Source of the DNA: JABSQH01 sp039194665
GTDB lineage: Bacteria > Actinomycetota > Acidimicrobiia > Acidimicrobiales > Ilumatobacteraceae
Direction of reading: 5' to 3'
Assembly (NCBI GenBank): GCA_039194665.1
Contig: JBCCVW010000009.1
Coordinates: forward strand, 1 to 44,718
DNA length: 44,718 nt
The position numbers and the translations under genes were made by a program. Of this stretch, positions 10,097-22,426 are shown in pieces. Position 1 is the first letter of the stretch; the number at the start of each line of letters is the position of its first letter. The notes beneath the pieces are model-generated. The model did no database searches. It saw only the letters and a program-made list of their open reading frames with translations, and was not told the origin of the DNA.

Positions 10097-11899
10097 ATGT
10101 CGTCTCGAACTACCGGCCGCGCTTCCAAGCTCGCCGCTTTCTTCGCAGCGCTCGCGCTCGTAGCGGCAGCGTGCGGAGGGGGTGACGACGACGGAGACAG
10201 CAGCGACACCACCGCCGCGACTTCCGAGACGACGGCTCCCGCCGAAGAAGATGGTGCCGATGACGGCGCCGACGACGGTGGCGACGACGGCGGCGATGAC
10301 GCCACCGAGGACACGGCCGGTGAGGGCGAGATCGTCGAGGGCGAAATCGAAGAGGACGTCGTCGAGGAAAACACCGACCCGGTGCAGGGCGGCACGCTGC
10401 GGTACGGCCTCGAGGCCGACGTCGACGGCATCAACCCGACCACGTCGGCGTTGTCGTCGCCCGGCCTGATGATGGGCAACGCGGTGTTCGACAACCTCAC
10501 CGCGTGGCCCGCAGAGGGCACCACCGCCGTCCCGTACCTGGCCGAAAGCGTCGAGCCTGTCGACGACACGAACACGACGTGGCAGGTCACGCTGCGCGAA
10601 GGCATCGTCTTCCACGACGGCACGCCGCTCAACGCGGAAGCGGTGCAGGTCAACTTCGAGACCCAGCGCGCCGACCCACTGGTTGGTCTCGCTGTTCGGC
10701 CGTACTACCCCGAGACGGGCGCGACCGAGATCATCGATGAGCTGACAATTCAGTACAACCTGCTCGACGCCAACGCCCAGTTCCCAGGCGCGCTGGCCGG
10801 GCAGCTCGGAATGATCGCCTCGCCGACCTGGCTCGCAGCAGCCCTCGAGGATCCGTCGCTCAACCAGGCGCCCGTGGGTACGGGGCCATTCATCTTCGAG
10901 TCGCGCAACGCCGACTCGGTCACGGCCTTCGTGCGTAACGACGAGTGGTGGAACGGTGAGGTGTTCCTCGACGGCATCGAGTTCGTGCCGGTGACCGACC
11001 CGGACACCCGAGTCGACCTGCTGTTCCAAGGCGAGCTCGACGCACTGCAGACGTCGAACCCGGCCTCGGTCGCCGACCTGACGAGCGACGACTCGATTCA
11101 GAACGTCGTCGACGAAACCGGTGAAGAATCGTTCGCGATGATCAACACCGAGGTTCCGCCGTTCGACGACATCCGTGCCCGCCAAGCGTTGGCGCTGGCA
11201 ACCCCGCTTGAGAACTACCGCAACCTGATCGGACTCGGTGTCTCGCGTGGGGCAGACCAGGCGTTCATTCCGGAGAGCCCGTTCTACAACCCCGACGTGG
11301 TGCAGGTCGGCGACGACCCCGACGCGGCGGTCGCGCTCGCAGCTGAGTACTGCGGCGAATTCCCGGACAATTGCACCGATGGCAAGATCAACACGGAGCT
11401 GCAGTGGTCTGGGCCCTCGGTGATTCAGACCCGGATCGCCGAGCTGCTCGACGAAGGCTGGAGCGCGGCGTTCAACGTGACCTTCGATGAACTCCCGCAG
11501 GACGAGCACATCAGCCAGACAGCGACCGGGCAATACAACGTGGTCACCTGGCGCCAGTTCGGCGGTGTCGATCCGGCGCTCGACAACGTGTGGTTGGAGT
11601 GCCGCACGATCGGCGGAATCTCGTTGAACTGGCCGAAGTTCTGCGACCCGGAGCGTGATGCACTGCTGCTCCAGGCGCAGAACGAGACCGACCCCGATGT
11701 GCGTGCCGGCCTCTACCAGCAGGTGTCGCAGCTGATCAACGACTCGTTCGCCTACATCTTCCTGGTCCACACCACCTGGGACAACGCGTTCGCTGAGAAC
11801 GTTCGTGGTGTGTGCGATCGCGTGGCGCCGGACGGAACGCTGCTGCGCTGCGTGACCAACGGGCGAACCTGGCACTCGTCGGTCTGGTTCGCCGGCTGA
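10097..11899 (+). CDS. ABC transporter substrate-binding lipoprotein, peptide (family 5) type
   Basis: This extracytoplasmic receptor of a dipeptide/oligopeptide importer has 600 residues. A lipoprotein signal peptide ends in the lipobox LVAAAC. A very acidic, threonine-rich linker (about residues 27-95, with repeated Asp-Asp-Gly and Glu runs) tethers the binding domain, which starts at QGGTLRYGLEADVDGINP, the usual SBP_bac_5 opening. Further family marks are WQVTLREGIVFHDGTPLNAE and the C-terminal SQLINDSFAYIFL region. It heads an operon with two permeases and two ATPases. The ATG at 10097 has a good Shine-Dalgarno site. Peptides are the likely substrate, but the family also binds nickel, sugars and other ligands. 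Confidence 0.9.
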   Translation: MSSRTTGRASKLAAFFAALALVAAACGGGDDDGDSSDTTAATSETTAPAEEDGADDGADDGGDDGGDDATEDTAGEGEIVEGEIEEDVVEENTDPVQGGTLRYGLEADVDGINPTTSALSSPGLMMGNAVFDNLTAWPAEGTTAVPYLAESVEPVDDTNTTWQVTLREGIVFHDGTPLNAEAVQVNFETQRADPLVGLAVRPYYPETGATEIIDELTIQYNLLDANAQFPGALAGQLGMIASPTWLAAALEDPSLNQAPVGTGPFIFESRNADSVTAFVRNDEWWNGEVFLDGIEFVPVTDPDTRVDLLFQGELDALQTSNPASVADLTSDDSIQNVVDETGEESFAMINTEVPPFDDIRARQALALATPLENYRNLIGLGVSRGADQAFIPESPFYNPDVVQVGDDPDAAVALAAEYCGEFPDNCTDGKINTELQWSGPSVIQTRIAELLDEGWSAAFNVTFDELPQDEHISQTATGQYNVVTWRQFGGVDPALDNVWLECRTIGGISLNWPKFCDPERDALLLQAQNETDPDVRAGLYQQVSQLINDSFAYIFLVHTTWDNAFAENVRGVCDRVAPDGTLLRCVTNGRTWHSSVWFAG

Positions 11900-11916
11900 T
11901 CGAACACGGAGTCCCC

Positions 11917-11924
11917 GAGGAGGT
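11917..11924 (+). promoter_or_regulatory. Shine-Dalgarno site with an ambiguous start for the first permease
   Basis: GAGGAGGT is a strong ribosome site, but it lies only two bases before an in-frame TTG (11927) and 17 bases before the in-frame ATG (11942). Neither spacing is ideal. The ATG gives the usual permease N-terminus. Confidence 0.5.
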
Positions 11925-11941
11925 AGTTGATCGGTGATCGA

Positions 11942-12901
11942 ATGAGGTTCTGGGTTCAGCGACTCGCAACGGCGATCCTGCTGTTGCTCGTGGTGAGCGC
12001 GCTCACCTTCATGGCGATGAATCTCCTCGGCGATCCGCTGTTCAACATCCTCGGTCCAGTTGCAGAGGATCGTGACAATCCGGCAAGCCTCGAGCTGATC
12101 GAGGCGGCCGAACAGGAGTACAACCTGGATCGGCCACTGCCGGTGCGTTACGCCCTCTGGCTGGGCGACTTCGTCACCGGGGACTTCGGGGTGCAGTTCA
12201 GCGAGGACGGTCAGCCACCCGTATCCGACCTGATCTGGGAGCGATTGCCACGCACGGTGTCGCTCCTGATCATGGCGCAGTTGATGGCGGTGATCATCTC
12301 GGTGCCGTGGGCGCTGTTCTCGGCATCGCGAGCGAACAAGCCGGTCGACAAGGCGTCGACGTTCACGACGTTCTTGCTGATTGCGCTGCCAAACTTCGCG
12401 CTTGCGGTGATCCTCAAGTACTTGTTCTCGATCCGTTGGGAGCTGTTCCCCCAGGCGTTCATCGCCAACGACCCGTACTGGTCGAGGATGTATCAACTCG
12501 TCTTGCCAGCGTTGACGCTGGCGTTGCCGGCTGCTGCGGTGTATCAGCGGCTCTTGCGGACCGACCTGATCACGACGCTGCAGGAGGACTTCATCCTCAC
12601 GGCGCGGGCCAAGGGGGTCTCGCGCAAGGGGGTGCTGTTCAAACACGCACTGCGGCCGTCGTTGTTCTCGTTCGTCACGATCTTCGCGATCAACACCGGT
12701 GCACTCATCGGTGGGGCGCTCATCGTGGAGAACGTGTTCCTGATTCCAGGGCTGGGACGGGCGATCGTCGAGGCGATCCTGCGTGAGGACTTCCCGGTGG
12801 TGCTGGCCATCGTGGTGTTGATCTCCGCTGCCTTCGTGTTCCTCAACCTGCTCGTAGATGTGATTTATTCGATGATCGACCCACGGGTGCGTTCAGCATG
12901 A
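11942..12901 (+). CDS. ABC peptide transporter permease, DppB type
   Basis: This is the first membrane subunit of the peptide importer, about 319 residues. The sequence starts MRFWVQRLATAI, as is standard for DppB/OppB proteins, followed by the first helix (LLLLVVSALTFMAMNLL), an extracytoplasmic TRG-like loop with YNLDRPLPVRYALWLGDFV, and five further helices. The ATPase-coupling loop is LTARAKGVSRKGVLFKHALR, the EAA motif (here TARAKG with KHALRPSL). The stop overlaps the next start in ATGA, so the two permeases are translationally coupled. The alternative TTG start at 11927 would add five residues. Confidence 0.92.
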   Translation: MRFWVQRLATAILLLLVVSALTFMAMNLLGDPLFNILGPVAEDRDNPASLELIEAAEQEYNLDRPLPVRYALWLGDFVTGDFGVQFSEDGQPPVSDLIWERLPRTVSLLIMAQLMAVIISVPWALFSASRANKPVDKASTFTTFLLIALPNFALAVILKYLFSIRWELFPQAFIANDPYWSRMYQLVLPALTLALPAAAVYQRLLRTDLITTLQEDFILTARAKGVSRKGVLFKHALRPSLFSFVTIFAINTGALIGGALIVENVFLIPGLGRAIVEAILREDFPVVLAIVVLISAAFVFLNLLVDVIYSMIDPRVRSA

Positions 12902-13836
12902 CCGCGAGCACTGACGAACCAGAACTCGACGAGGCCGCGACGTCGCTGGCGCCGCGCATCGCGGGCGCGTCCACGTTTGCCGACGACCCGGCCGATGAAG
13001 CGCCGATCAAGCGCCGACTCGGATTTGGCTTTTGGGTCAGTGTGACCTGGCTCGTCGTGATCGTCGGCGCAGCAATCCTCGCCCCGTGGTTGCCGATCAA
13101 GGATCCCGACGCCAACTTGATCATTCCGGGCGAGCCGCCGCCGTATGCGCCGTCGAGCGAATTCTGGTTCGGCTCGGATCAAGACGCCCGTGACATGTTC
13201 AGCCGCACCATCTGGGGCGCCCGTATCTCGTTGACCGTGGGTTTTGCGGCGATTGCGTTCGGGATGGTGATCGGTGGATCGTTCGGGATGTTCGCCGGAT
13301 ACTTCCGTGGCACATGGGACCGCGCGGTGTCGTTCGTGTTCGTGGTGCTGTTGTCGTTCCCGGCGCTGATTCTGGCGATCCTGATGACCAGCCTCCTCGA
13401 TCGCAACCTCGTCACGATTTCGATCGTGCTCGGGATCTTGAGCGTCGCCCCGGTCGGTCGGGTGTCGCGGGCGACCACGATCTCCTTTGCCGACCGTGAG
13501 TTCGTGTTGGCGGCCACAACGCTCGGCGCCCGCCATCCGCGGATCATCGTGCGTGAGTTGTTGCCCAACGTGGTGATCCCGATGGGCGCGTTGGCGCTGC
13601 TCGGCATGGCGGTGGCGGTCGTTGCCGAGGGCGGCCTGGCGTTTCTCGGATTGTCGGTCGAGAAGGGCTCCACGTGGGGCAAGCTCATCTTGTTCGGATC
13701 CGGGACTCGCGACTTGCGCGAGTCCCCGTGGATCGCCCTCGCTCCGATCTTGGTGCTGTTCCTCACCGTGTTGTCGCTGAACTTTGCCGGCGACCGGATT
13801 CGGTCGTACTTCGACGTAAAGGAAGTCGGGTTGTGA
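12898..13836 (+). CDS. ABC peptide transporter permease, DppC type
   Basis: This is the second membrane subunit of the importer, 312 residues. It has the DppC layout: an acidic cytoplasmic leader (residues 1-40), a first helix (FWVSVTWLVVIVGAAILAPWL), and the loop FWFGSDQDARDMFSRTIWGA that is characteristic of OppC/DppC (consensus GTDxxGRDxxSRxxxGAR). Five more helices follow, with the EAA coupling loop LAATTLGARHPRIIVRELLP. It starts on the ATGA overlap with the upstream permease and ends on a GTGA overlap with the first ATPase. Confidence 0.92.
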   Translation: MTASTDEPELDEAATSLAPRIAGASTFADDPADEAPIKRRLGFGFWVSVTWLVVIVGAAILAPWLPIKDPDANLIIPGEPPPYAPSSEFWFGSDQDARDMFSRTIWGARISLTVGFAAIAFGMVIGGSFGMFAGYFRGTWDRAVSFVFVVLLSFPALILAILMTSLLDRNLVTISIVLGILSVAPVGRVSRATTISFADREFVLAATTLGARHPRIIVRELLPNVVIPMGALALLGMAVAVVAEGGLAFLGLSVEKGSTWGKLILFGSGTRDLRESPWIALAPILVLFLTVLSLNFAGDRIRSYFDVKEVGL

Positions 13837-14930
13837 ACGACGCCAACGACGCGGTTCAAGCACATCTCGGCATTTCCCGCACCACGACCGATGTGCCGTT
13901 GCTGGAGATCGAGGACCTGGCCACCTCGTTCAAGACCGAACGTGGCCTGGTGCGCGCCGTCGATGGCGTCACGCTGACCGTCCGCCGCGGGGAAGCGCTC
14001 GGTGTCGTGGGCGAGTCCGGCTCGGGCAAGACCGTGTTGTCCCGGTCGATCATGGGACTGCTCCCGACGACCAACGTCGTGCGGTCGGGTTCAGTCCGTT
14101 TCGCCGGAGCAGAGATCGTCGGGTTGGGCCCGAAGCAGATGCGCCACATCTGGGGCGCCGAGATGTCGATGGTCTTCCAGAACCCGCTCAACTCGCTCAA
14201 CCCGGTGATGAAGATCGGCAAGCAGATCACCGAGCCGTTGCGCCTGCACCTGCAGATGGATCGGAACAACGCTCGTGCGACGGCGCTGCAGTTGTTGCGT
14301 GATGTCCACATCCCGGAGCCCGAGAAACGCCTCAAGCAGTACCCGCACGAGTTGTCCGGGGGCATGCGCCAGCGCGTCATGATCGCCATCGCGCTGGCCT
14401 GCGGACCGACGCTGTTGTTTGCCGACGAACCGACGACCGCGCTCGATGTGACCGTCCAGGCGCAAATCCTCGAGCTGATCGGCGAGCAACGACGTGACCG
14501 CAACATGTCGGTGATCCTCGTCACTCACGACCTCGGCGTCGTCGCCGGTCACACCGATGCGATCGCGGTGATGTACGGCGGTCGCCTCGTGGAGTACGCA
14601 CCCACCCGTGAACTCTTCGCCAACATGAAGATGCCCTACACCAAGTCGCTGATGCAGTCGATCCCGAAGCTCGAAGAGCCGAGTCATACACGACTGCGGA
14701 CGATCCCGGGTCGGCCGCCCGACCTGGTCAACCCGCCGGCGGGCTGCCGCTTTGCCCCGCGCTGCGCGTATGCCCGCGACAAGTGCCACGTCGAGGAGCC
14801 ACCGCTCGTCGCCGCCGAGCACGCCGAGCACCGCTACGCCTGCTGGTATCCAGTCGGCTCGCCGGAGTTTCGGGAGCGTGAGGCCGAGCTGACGTCTGGT
14901 ACGGCGCCGGCGGTCGGAGCTGCGCTCTAA
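13833..14930 (+). CDS. ABC peptide transporter ATP-binding protein, DppD type
   Basis: This is the cytoplasmic ATPase that powers the importer, about 365 residues. It contains Walker A GESGSGKT, Q-loop MVFQNPLNSLNP, ABC signature LSGGMRQRVMIA, Walker B LLFADEPTTALDVT and H-loop VTHDLGVV. The C-terminal oligopeptide/dipeptide extension has the cysteines of GCRFAPRCAYARDKC, which coordinate an iron-sulfur cluster in some relatives. The GTG at 13833 overlaps the preceding stop and has AAAGGA 9 bases upstream. The longer reading from 13674 would lie inside the permease gene and is rejected. It ends on TAATG shared with the next ATPase. Confidence 0.93.
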   Translation: MNDANDAVQAHLGISRTTTDVPLLEIEDLATSFKTERGLVRAVDGVTLTVRRGEALGVVGESGSGKTVLSRSIMGLLPTTNVVRSGSVRFAGAEIVGLGPKQMRHIWGAEMSMVFQNPLNSLNPVMKIGKQITEPLRLHLQMDRNNARATALQLLRDVHIPEPEKRLKQYPHELSGGMRQRVMIAIALACGPTLLFADEPTTALDVTVQAQILELIGEQRRDRNMSVILVTHDLGVVAGHTDAIAVMYGGRLVEYAPTRELFANMKMPYTKSLMQSIPKLEEPSHTRLRTIPGRPPDLVNPPAGCRFAPRCAYARDKCHVEEPPLVAAEHAEHRYACWYPVGSPEFREREAELTSGTAPAVGAAL

Positions 14931-15991
14931 TGGCCGGAACCGGCGACGCACATCTCCGCGACGGAGACCGCGTGCTCGACGTGCGGGACCTCGTCGTCGA
15001 GTTCCCCGTCGGGCGAGGTGTGTCGGTCAAGGCGGTGTCGGGGATCAGCTTCGATGTGCTGCGCGGGGAGACCCTCGGCATCGTCGGCGAGTCGGGCTGT
15101 GGCAAGTCGACCACCGGACGCGCGGTGATGCAGGTGCCGCGTCCCACCTCTGGGTCGATCGTGTTCGAGGGTTCGGAATTGACGTCGATGAACGGCAACG
15201 AGCTGCGCGAGGCGCGCACTCGGGTCCAAATGATCTTCCAGGACCCGATCTCGTCGCTGAATCCCCGTCGTGCCGTGCGCGACAGCGTGCGTGAGCCGCT
15301 CGACATCTGGAAACGGGGCACCGACGACGAGCGGCAAAGGATCGTCGACGAAATACTCGAGTCGGTCGGCATCGATCCGCAACGCGCTGAGGAGAGCCGG
15401 CCGCACCAGTTCTCCGGCGGACAGTGCCAGCGAATCTCCGTTGCCCGCGCGCTCGTACTCGATCCCACGCTGATCATCTGCGACGAACCGGTGTCGGCGC
15501 TCGACGTCAGCGTGCAGGCCCAGGTGATCAACCTGCTGCAAGACCTCAAGGCGCAGTATGGCCTGACCATGGTGTTCATCGCCCACGACCTGGCCGTCGT
15601 CAAGAACGTGAGCGATCGGGTTGCGGTGATGTATCTCGGGAAGCTGTGCGAGGTCGCGGGAAGCGACGAGCTGTACGCCCGCCCCGCGCACCCCTACACG
15701 AACGTGTTGATGGCGTCGATCCCGGAGCCGGATCCCGATGCCGATCACAGCAGAGGTGCGATCGAAGGCGAGCCACCGTCGCCGGTGAACCCCCCGTCGG
15801 GGTGCAGATTCCATCCGCGGTGTCTGAAAGCCGACGATCGGTGCCGGCAGGAAGAACCCAAGTTGCGCAGAGTCGGCGACGCCGATCACTTCGTCGCATG
15901 TCACCATCCCGATGTGGATGACTCCGTGGCGCTGTCGACCCCGGTCGGCATGTCGTCGACGAACGCGTCGAGCGCCGGCGCTCCCGCCTGA
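14930..15991 (+). CDS. ABC peptide transporter ATP-binding protein, DppF type
   Basis: This is the second ATPase of the importer, 353 residues, pairing with the DppD-like protein. Motifs are Walker A GESGCGKST, Q-loop MIFQDPISSLNPR, signature FSGGQCQRISVARAL (where the usual glutamine-rich loop carries a cysteine), Walker B LIICDEPVSALDVS, and H-loop FIAHDLAVV. The C-terminal oligo_HPY extension has GCRFHPRCLKADDRC. Its start overlaps the upstream stop by one base. It is the last gene of the operon; a ninety-base gap precedes comF and no clear terminator was seen there. Confidence 0.93.
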   Translation: MAGTGDAHLRDGDRVLDVRDLVVEFPVGRGVSVKAVSGISFDVLRGETLGIVGESGCGKSTTGRAVMQVPRPTSGSIVFEGSELTSMNGNELREARTRVQMIFQDPISSLNPRRAVRDSVREPLDIWKRGTDDERQRIVDEILESVGIDPQRAEESRPHQFSGGQCQRISVARALVLDPTLIICDEPVSALDVSVQAQVINLLQDLKAQYGLTMVFIAHDLAVVKNVSDRVAVMYLGKLCEVAGSDELYARPAHPYTNVLMASIPEPDPDADHSRGAIEGEPPSPVNPPSGCRFHPRCLKADDRCRQEEPKLRRVGDADHFVACHHPDVDDSVALSTPVGMSSTNASSAGAPA

Positions 15992-16081
15992 CGACTCGGC
16001 ACGACCCGAATTCTGGGCGTCGATCCGGTCATCCGACGCTGCCGCGCGGCGGTGTGACACCCCCTCGTCAGAGTGGGCAGC

Positions 16082-16726
16082 ATGATCTTCACCACGCGTT
16101 GTGCCGGGTGCGATACGCCGGGTGCCCCCATCTGCACCACCTGCCGATTTGCCCTCTCCACCAGGGTTCCGCTGACCACGGCGGCGGGTGTCGAGGCGGC
16201 CATGGCCTACACCGGACGAGCACGCGATGTCCTGCTCGGATTCAAGTACCGCAACCGCCGTCAGGTCGCCCGCCACCTGGCCGGGTGCATCGTCAACCGA
16301 CTGCTCGTCTCGGGCGACCTCGGCCGGATCGATGTCGTCACGTGGGCCCCGACATCACGCCGCCGGCGACGTGAACGGGGCTTCGATCAAGGTGAGATGC
16401 TGGCGCGCTACGTCGCTCGTCAGCTCGGTCGTCCGGTGCGCCCCCTGCTGCAGCGCAGCGACGAACCGACACAAACCGGGCGCAGCCGGCGCCAGCGACT
16501 CGACGGGGTCCACTTTCGTGCCCACCCACGTGTTGCCGGGCGCACCGTGCTGGTGATCGACGACGTGGTCACCACCGGCGCCACCTTGCGCGCCGCCACG
16601 GCGGCGCTCGAGGCCGCTGGCGCCGGGTGGGTGCGCACCTGCGCCGTTGCGGCCACGCCGGCGCCAGTGGCCGCCGCAGAGCGCCGTCAGCCCGCCCGTC
16701 GCGCCCATCTCCGGGCGGTGGCCTAG
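16082..16726 (+). CDS. comF: ComF family phosphoribosyltransferase-like protein
   Basis: This 214-residue protein has the ComF/GntX layout: an N-terminal zinc ribbon (CAGCDTPGAPICTTC), a middle segment with ARDVLLGFKYRNRR (the family LK(Y/F)xxxR motif), and a type I phosphoribosyltransferase fold with the PRPP loop VLVIDDVVTTGATL. In naturally transformable bacteria ComF helps import single-stranded DNA; in others its role is open. No other competence genes are visible here. comF upstream of secA is a familiar actinobacterial order. The GTG at 16073 is an alternative start three codons earlier. Confidence 0.88.
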   Translation: MIFTTRCAGCDTPGAPICTTCRFALSTRVPLTTAAGVEAAMAYTGRARDVLLGFKYRNRRQVARHLAGCIVNRLLVSGDLGRIDVVTWAPTSRRRRRERGFDQGEMLARYVARQLGRPVRPLLQRSDEPTQTGRSRRQRLDGVHFRAHPRVAGRTVLVIDDVVTTGATLRAATAALEAAGAGWVRTCAVAATPAPVAAAERRQPARRAHLRAVA

Positions 16727-16752
16727 CGCTCTGGCCAGGCGCACCACGCCGG

Positions 16753-16758
16753 TAGGCT
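16753..16758 (+). promoter_or_regulatory. -10 box of secA (TAGGCT)
   Basis: TAGGCT ends ten bases before the secA ATG, with no Shine-Dalgarno site between, again the leaderless geometry. Confidence 0.5.
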
Positions 16759-16768
16759 GGGTGGTCTC

Positions 16769-19624
<2,856 letters not shown>

Positions 19625-19639
19625 TCGTCTCGCTGACCG

Positions 19640-20743
19640 ATGCGTGACTTCAGCCCGGATCTGCGCGATCTCGAACGACGACGCGACGAAGCGGCCGAAT
19701 ACCTCAGCGTTGCCGACAATCGCGAACGGTTCGCGGTCCTCGAAGCCGAGATCGCCGAGCCCGGCTTGTGGGACGACCAGGAGCGCGCCAAGAAACTCAA
19801 CCGCGAGTACGCCGACATCAAAGACGACCTCGAGATCTACGACCAGCTCAGCGAGCAGATCGGCGACGTCGAGGTGCTCCACGAGTTGGCCCGCGACGAG
19901 GGCGACGAGAGCCAAGAGCCCGAGATCGAAGCAGGGATCGACGCGATCGGTGAGCAGCTCGACCAGCTCGAGCTTCGGAGCCTCTTCACCGGCGAGCACG
20001 ACGGCGCCGATTGCATCGTGCAGATCAACGCCAAAGACGGCGGCGTCGACGCCCAGGACTTTTCTGAGATGTTGCTGCGGATGTACGAACGGTGGTGTGA
20101 ACGCCGCGGCTTTGCCATCAGTCTGAACGGAGTGTCCGAGGGCCAAGAAGCCGGGATCATGTCGGCCGAAGTGACCATCTCTGGTCGCTACGCCTACGGG
20201 CTGATGTCGGCGGAGCGAGGAACGCACCGCCTCGTGCGGATCAGCCCGTTCGACAATCAGGGTCGGCGGCAGACGTCATTCGCCGCTGTCCAAGTGTGGC
20301 CGCTGCTCGACGATGTCGACATCGATGTCGACGAGTCCGACATCCGCATGGAAGTGTTCCGCGCCTCTGGTGCCGGTGGCCAGCACGTGAACAAAACGTC
20401 GTCGGCAGTCCGGTTGATCCACGAGCCGACCGGCCTGGTCGCCAGCTCCCAGGAGGAGCGCAGCCAGCTGCAGAACCGCGAGCGGGCGATGGGTCGACTC
20501 ACGGCGATGATCGCGGCCAAAGCCGAAGAGGATCGCCAGGCCGAACTCGACGAGATCGCCGGCAAGCAGGCCCAGGTTGGCTGGGGCAGTCAGATCCGGA
20601 GCTACGTGCTACAGCCGTATCAAATGGTGAAAGACCTGCGTACCGAGGTCGAGACCAGCAACGTGCAAGGCGTTCTCGATGGTGACCTCGACATGTTCAT
20701 CGAGGGCTTCTTGCGCCAACGCCGCGCCACCGCCGACGTCTGA
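19640..20743 (+). CDS. prfB: Peptide chain release factor 2
   Basis: RF2 ends translation at UGA and UAA codons. The 367 residues show the coiled N-terminal domain 1, the stop-codon reading tripeptide SPF in RLVRISPFDNQG, and the catalytic GGQ in ASGAGGQHVNKTSSAVRL. The reading frame is continuous from the ATG: there is no in-frame UGA around codon 25, so the autoregulatory +1 frameshift found in many bacterial prfB genes is absent. In actinobacteria prfB commonly precedes ftsE and ftsX, exactly as here. Confidence 0.96.
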   Translation: MRDFSPDLRDLERRRDEAAEYLSVADNRERFAVLEAEIAEPGLWDDQERAKKLNREYADIKDDLEIYDQLSEQIGDVEVLHELARDEGDESQEPEIEAGIDAIGEQLDQLELRSLFTGEHDGADCIVQINAKDGGVDAQDFSEMLLRMYERWCERRGFAISLNGVSEGQEAGIMSAEVTISGRYAYGLMSAERGTHRLVRISPFDNQGRRQTSFAAVQVWPLLDDVDIDVDESDIRMEVFRASGAGGQHVNKTSSAVRLIHEPTGLVASSQEERSQLQNRERAMGRLTAMIAAKAEEDRQAELDEIAGKQAQVGWGSQIRSYVLQPYQMVKDLRTEVETSNVQGVLDGDLDMFIEGFLRQRRATADV

Positions 20744-20789
20744 TCCGGTCCCGCGTTCGGGGTGCCGCATGTGGGTCGTAACCCGACGG

Positions 20790-20795
20790 TAACGT
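20790..20795 (+). promoter_or_regulatory. -10 box of ftsE (TAACGT)
   Basis: TAACGT ends ten bases before the ftsE ATG and follows the prfB stop, so ftsEX may be transcribed separately and without a leader. Confidence 0.5.
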
Positions 20796-20805
20796 TGGTG
20801 CGCTC

Positions 20806-21483
<678 letters not shown>

Positions 21484-21510
21484 CCACGTCGAGAACGACA
21501 CCGAGTAGTC

Positions 21511-22413
21511 ATGTTGTCCCGCATCCGCTACACCCTGCGCGAAACCTTCGACAGTTTTCGTCGCAATGCCACGCTGACCGTCGCTGCGATCATCACCGCG
21601 GCGATCTCCCTGCTCGGTGTCGGCCTCACGCTGCTCAACCAGCACGCCTTCGACAACCTCCTCGCCCGCTGGGAAGGCGGAGTGGAGATGATCGTGTTCA
21701 TGCGGCCGCAGGCCACCGACGAGCAGCTGCAACTGGTCGAGGACAACCTCACGGAACAGAGTCAGTTCATCGCCAGTTTCACCTACTGCGACGAGCAGTG
21801 TTCGCTCGATGAAGCCGATCGCGTGCTCGCCGGCGAACCAGGTGTGCGCGAGTTGCTCGACGAGAACAACATCACCACGCAGTTCAAGGCCGTGCCGACC
21901 GAAGGCACCGACGTTGAGCTGCTGCGACAACTATCGGGGGCTTTCTCCGAGTTGCCCAGTGTGTTCGAAGTGAAGTTTGCCGAAGATCAGATCAGCCTGA
22001 TCTCCCAGCTGCAGAGCTTCTTCGGCTTCCGACTATTGCTGCTCTCTGGCTTCTTGTTGCTCGCCGCGATCCTGTTGATCTGGAACACGATCCGGACGGC
22101 GATCTTCGCCCGTCGACGAGAGATCGAGGTGATGAAGCTTGTCGGCGCCACCGACTGGTTCATCCGCATCCCGTTCATGCTCGAGGGCCTGTTGCACGGG
22201 TTGATCGGCGCCGGAGTGGCCAGTCTCGGTCTCTGGGTGTGGAACACGCAATGGACCAGCGGCGTGCAGGACTTCCCGCCCAACAGCGGATTTGCCGCGC
22301 TGGTCGTTACCGATGGTTACGAGGTGACCGTCATGATGATCATGTTTGCGATCGGCGCGTTGGCCGGGGCCATCGGGTCGGGCATCGCCGCCTCGAAGTT
22401 CCTCGACGTCTGA
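21511..22413 (+). CDS. ftsX: Cell division membrane protein FtsX
   Basis: This is the membrane partner of FtsE, 300 residues. There is one N-terminal helix (residues about 18-42), then an extracytoplasmic domain (about 43-165) that in relatives contacts cell-wall hydrolases. It contains a closely spaced cysteine pair in TYCDEQC that could form a disulfide. Three more helices follow, with the FtsX hallmark RRREIEVMKLVGATDWFIRIPFMLEG between helices 2 and 3, and a last helix ending GIAASKFLDV. The smpB gene that often comes next is absent; an ECF sigma factor gene begins 13 bases later. Confidence 0.95.
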   Translation: MLSRIRYTLRETFDSFRRNATLTVAAIITAAISLLGVGLTLLNQHAFDNLLARWEGGVEMIVFMRPQATDEQLQLVEDNLTEQSQFIASFTYCDEQCSLDEADRVLAGEPGVRELLDENNITTQFKAVPTEGTDVELLRQLSGAFSELPSVFEVKFAEDQISLISQLQSFFGFRLLLLSGFLLLAAILLIWNTIRTAIFARRREIEVMKLVGATDWFIRIPFMLEGLLHGLIGAGVASLGLWVWNTQWTSGVQDFPPNSGFAALVVTDGYEVTVMMIMFAIGALAGAIGSGIAASKFLDV

Positions 22414-22426
22414 TCGGATCGCGGCG

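Noticed and set aside
10040..12646. An 868-codon open frame on the minus strand
   Set aside because: It is antisense to the peptide-binding protein and permease genes, with no recognisable motifs and a low-complexity Arg/His/Val composition.
13674..13832. Extended N-terminus of the DppD-type ATPase
   Set aside because: The extra 53 codons lie inside the preceding permease gene. A GTG on the permease stop with AAAGGA upstream gives the normal start.
19640..19760. Programmed +1 frameshift in prfB
   Set aside because: The frame is open from the ATG and there is no in-frame UGA near codon 25, so no frameshift is needed.
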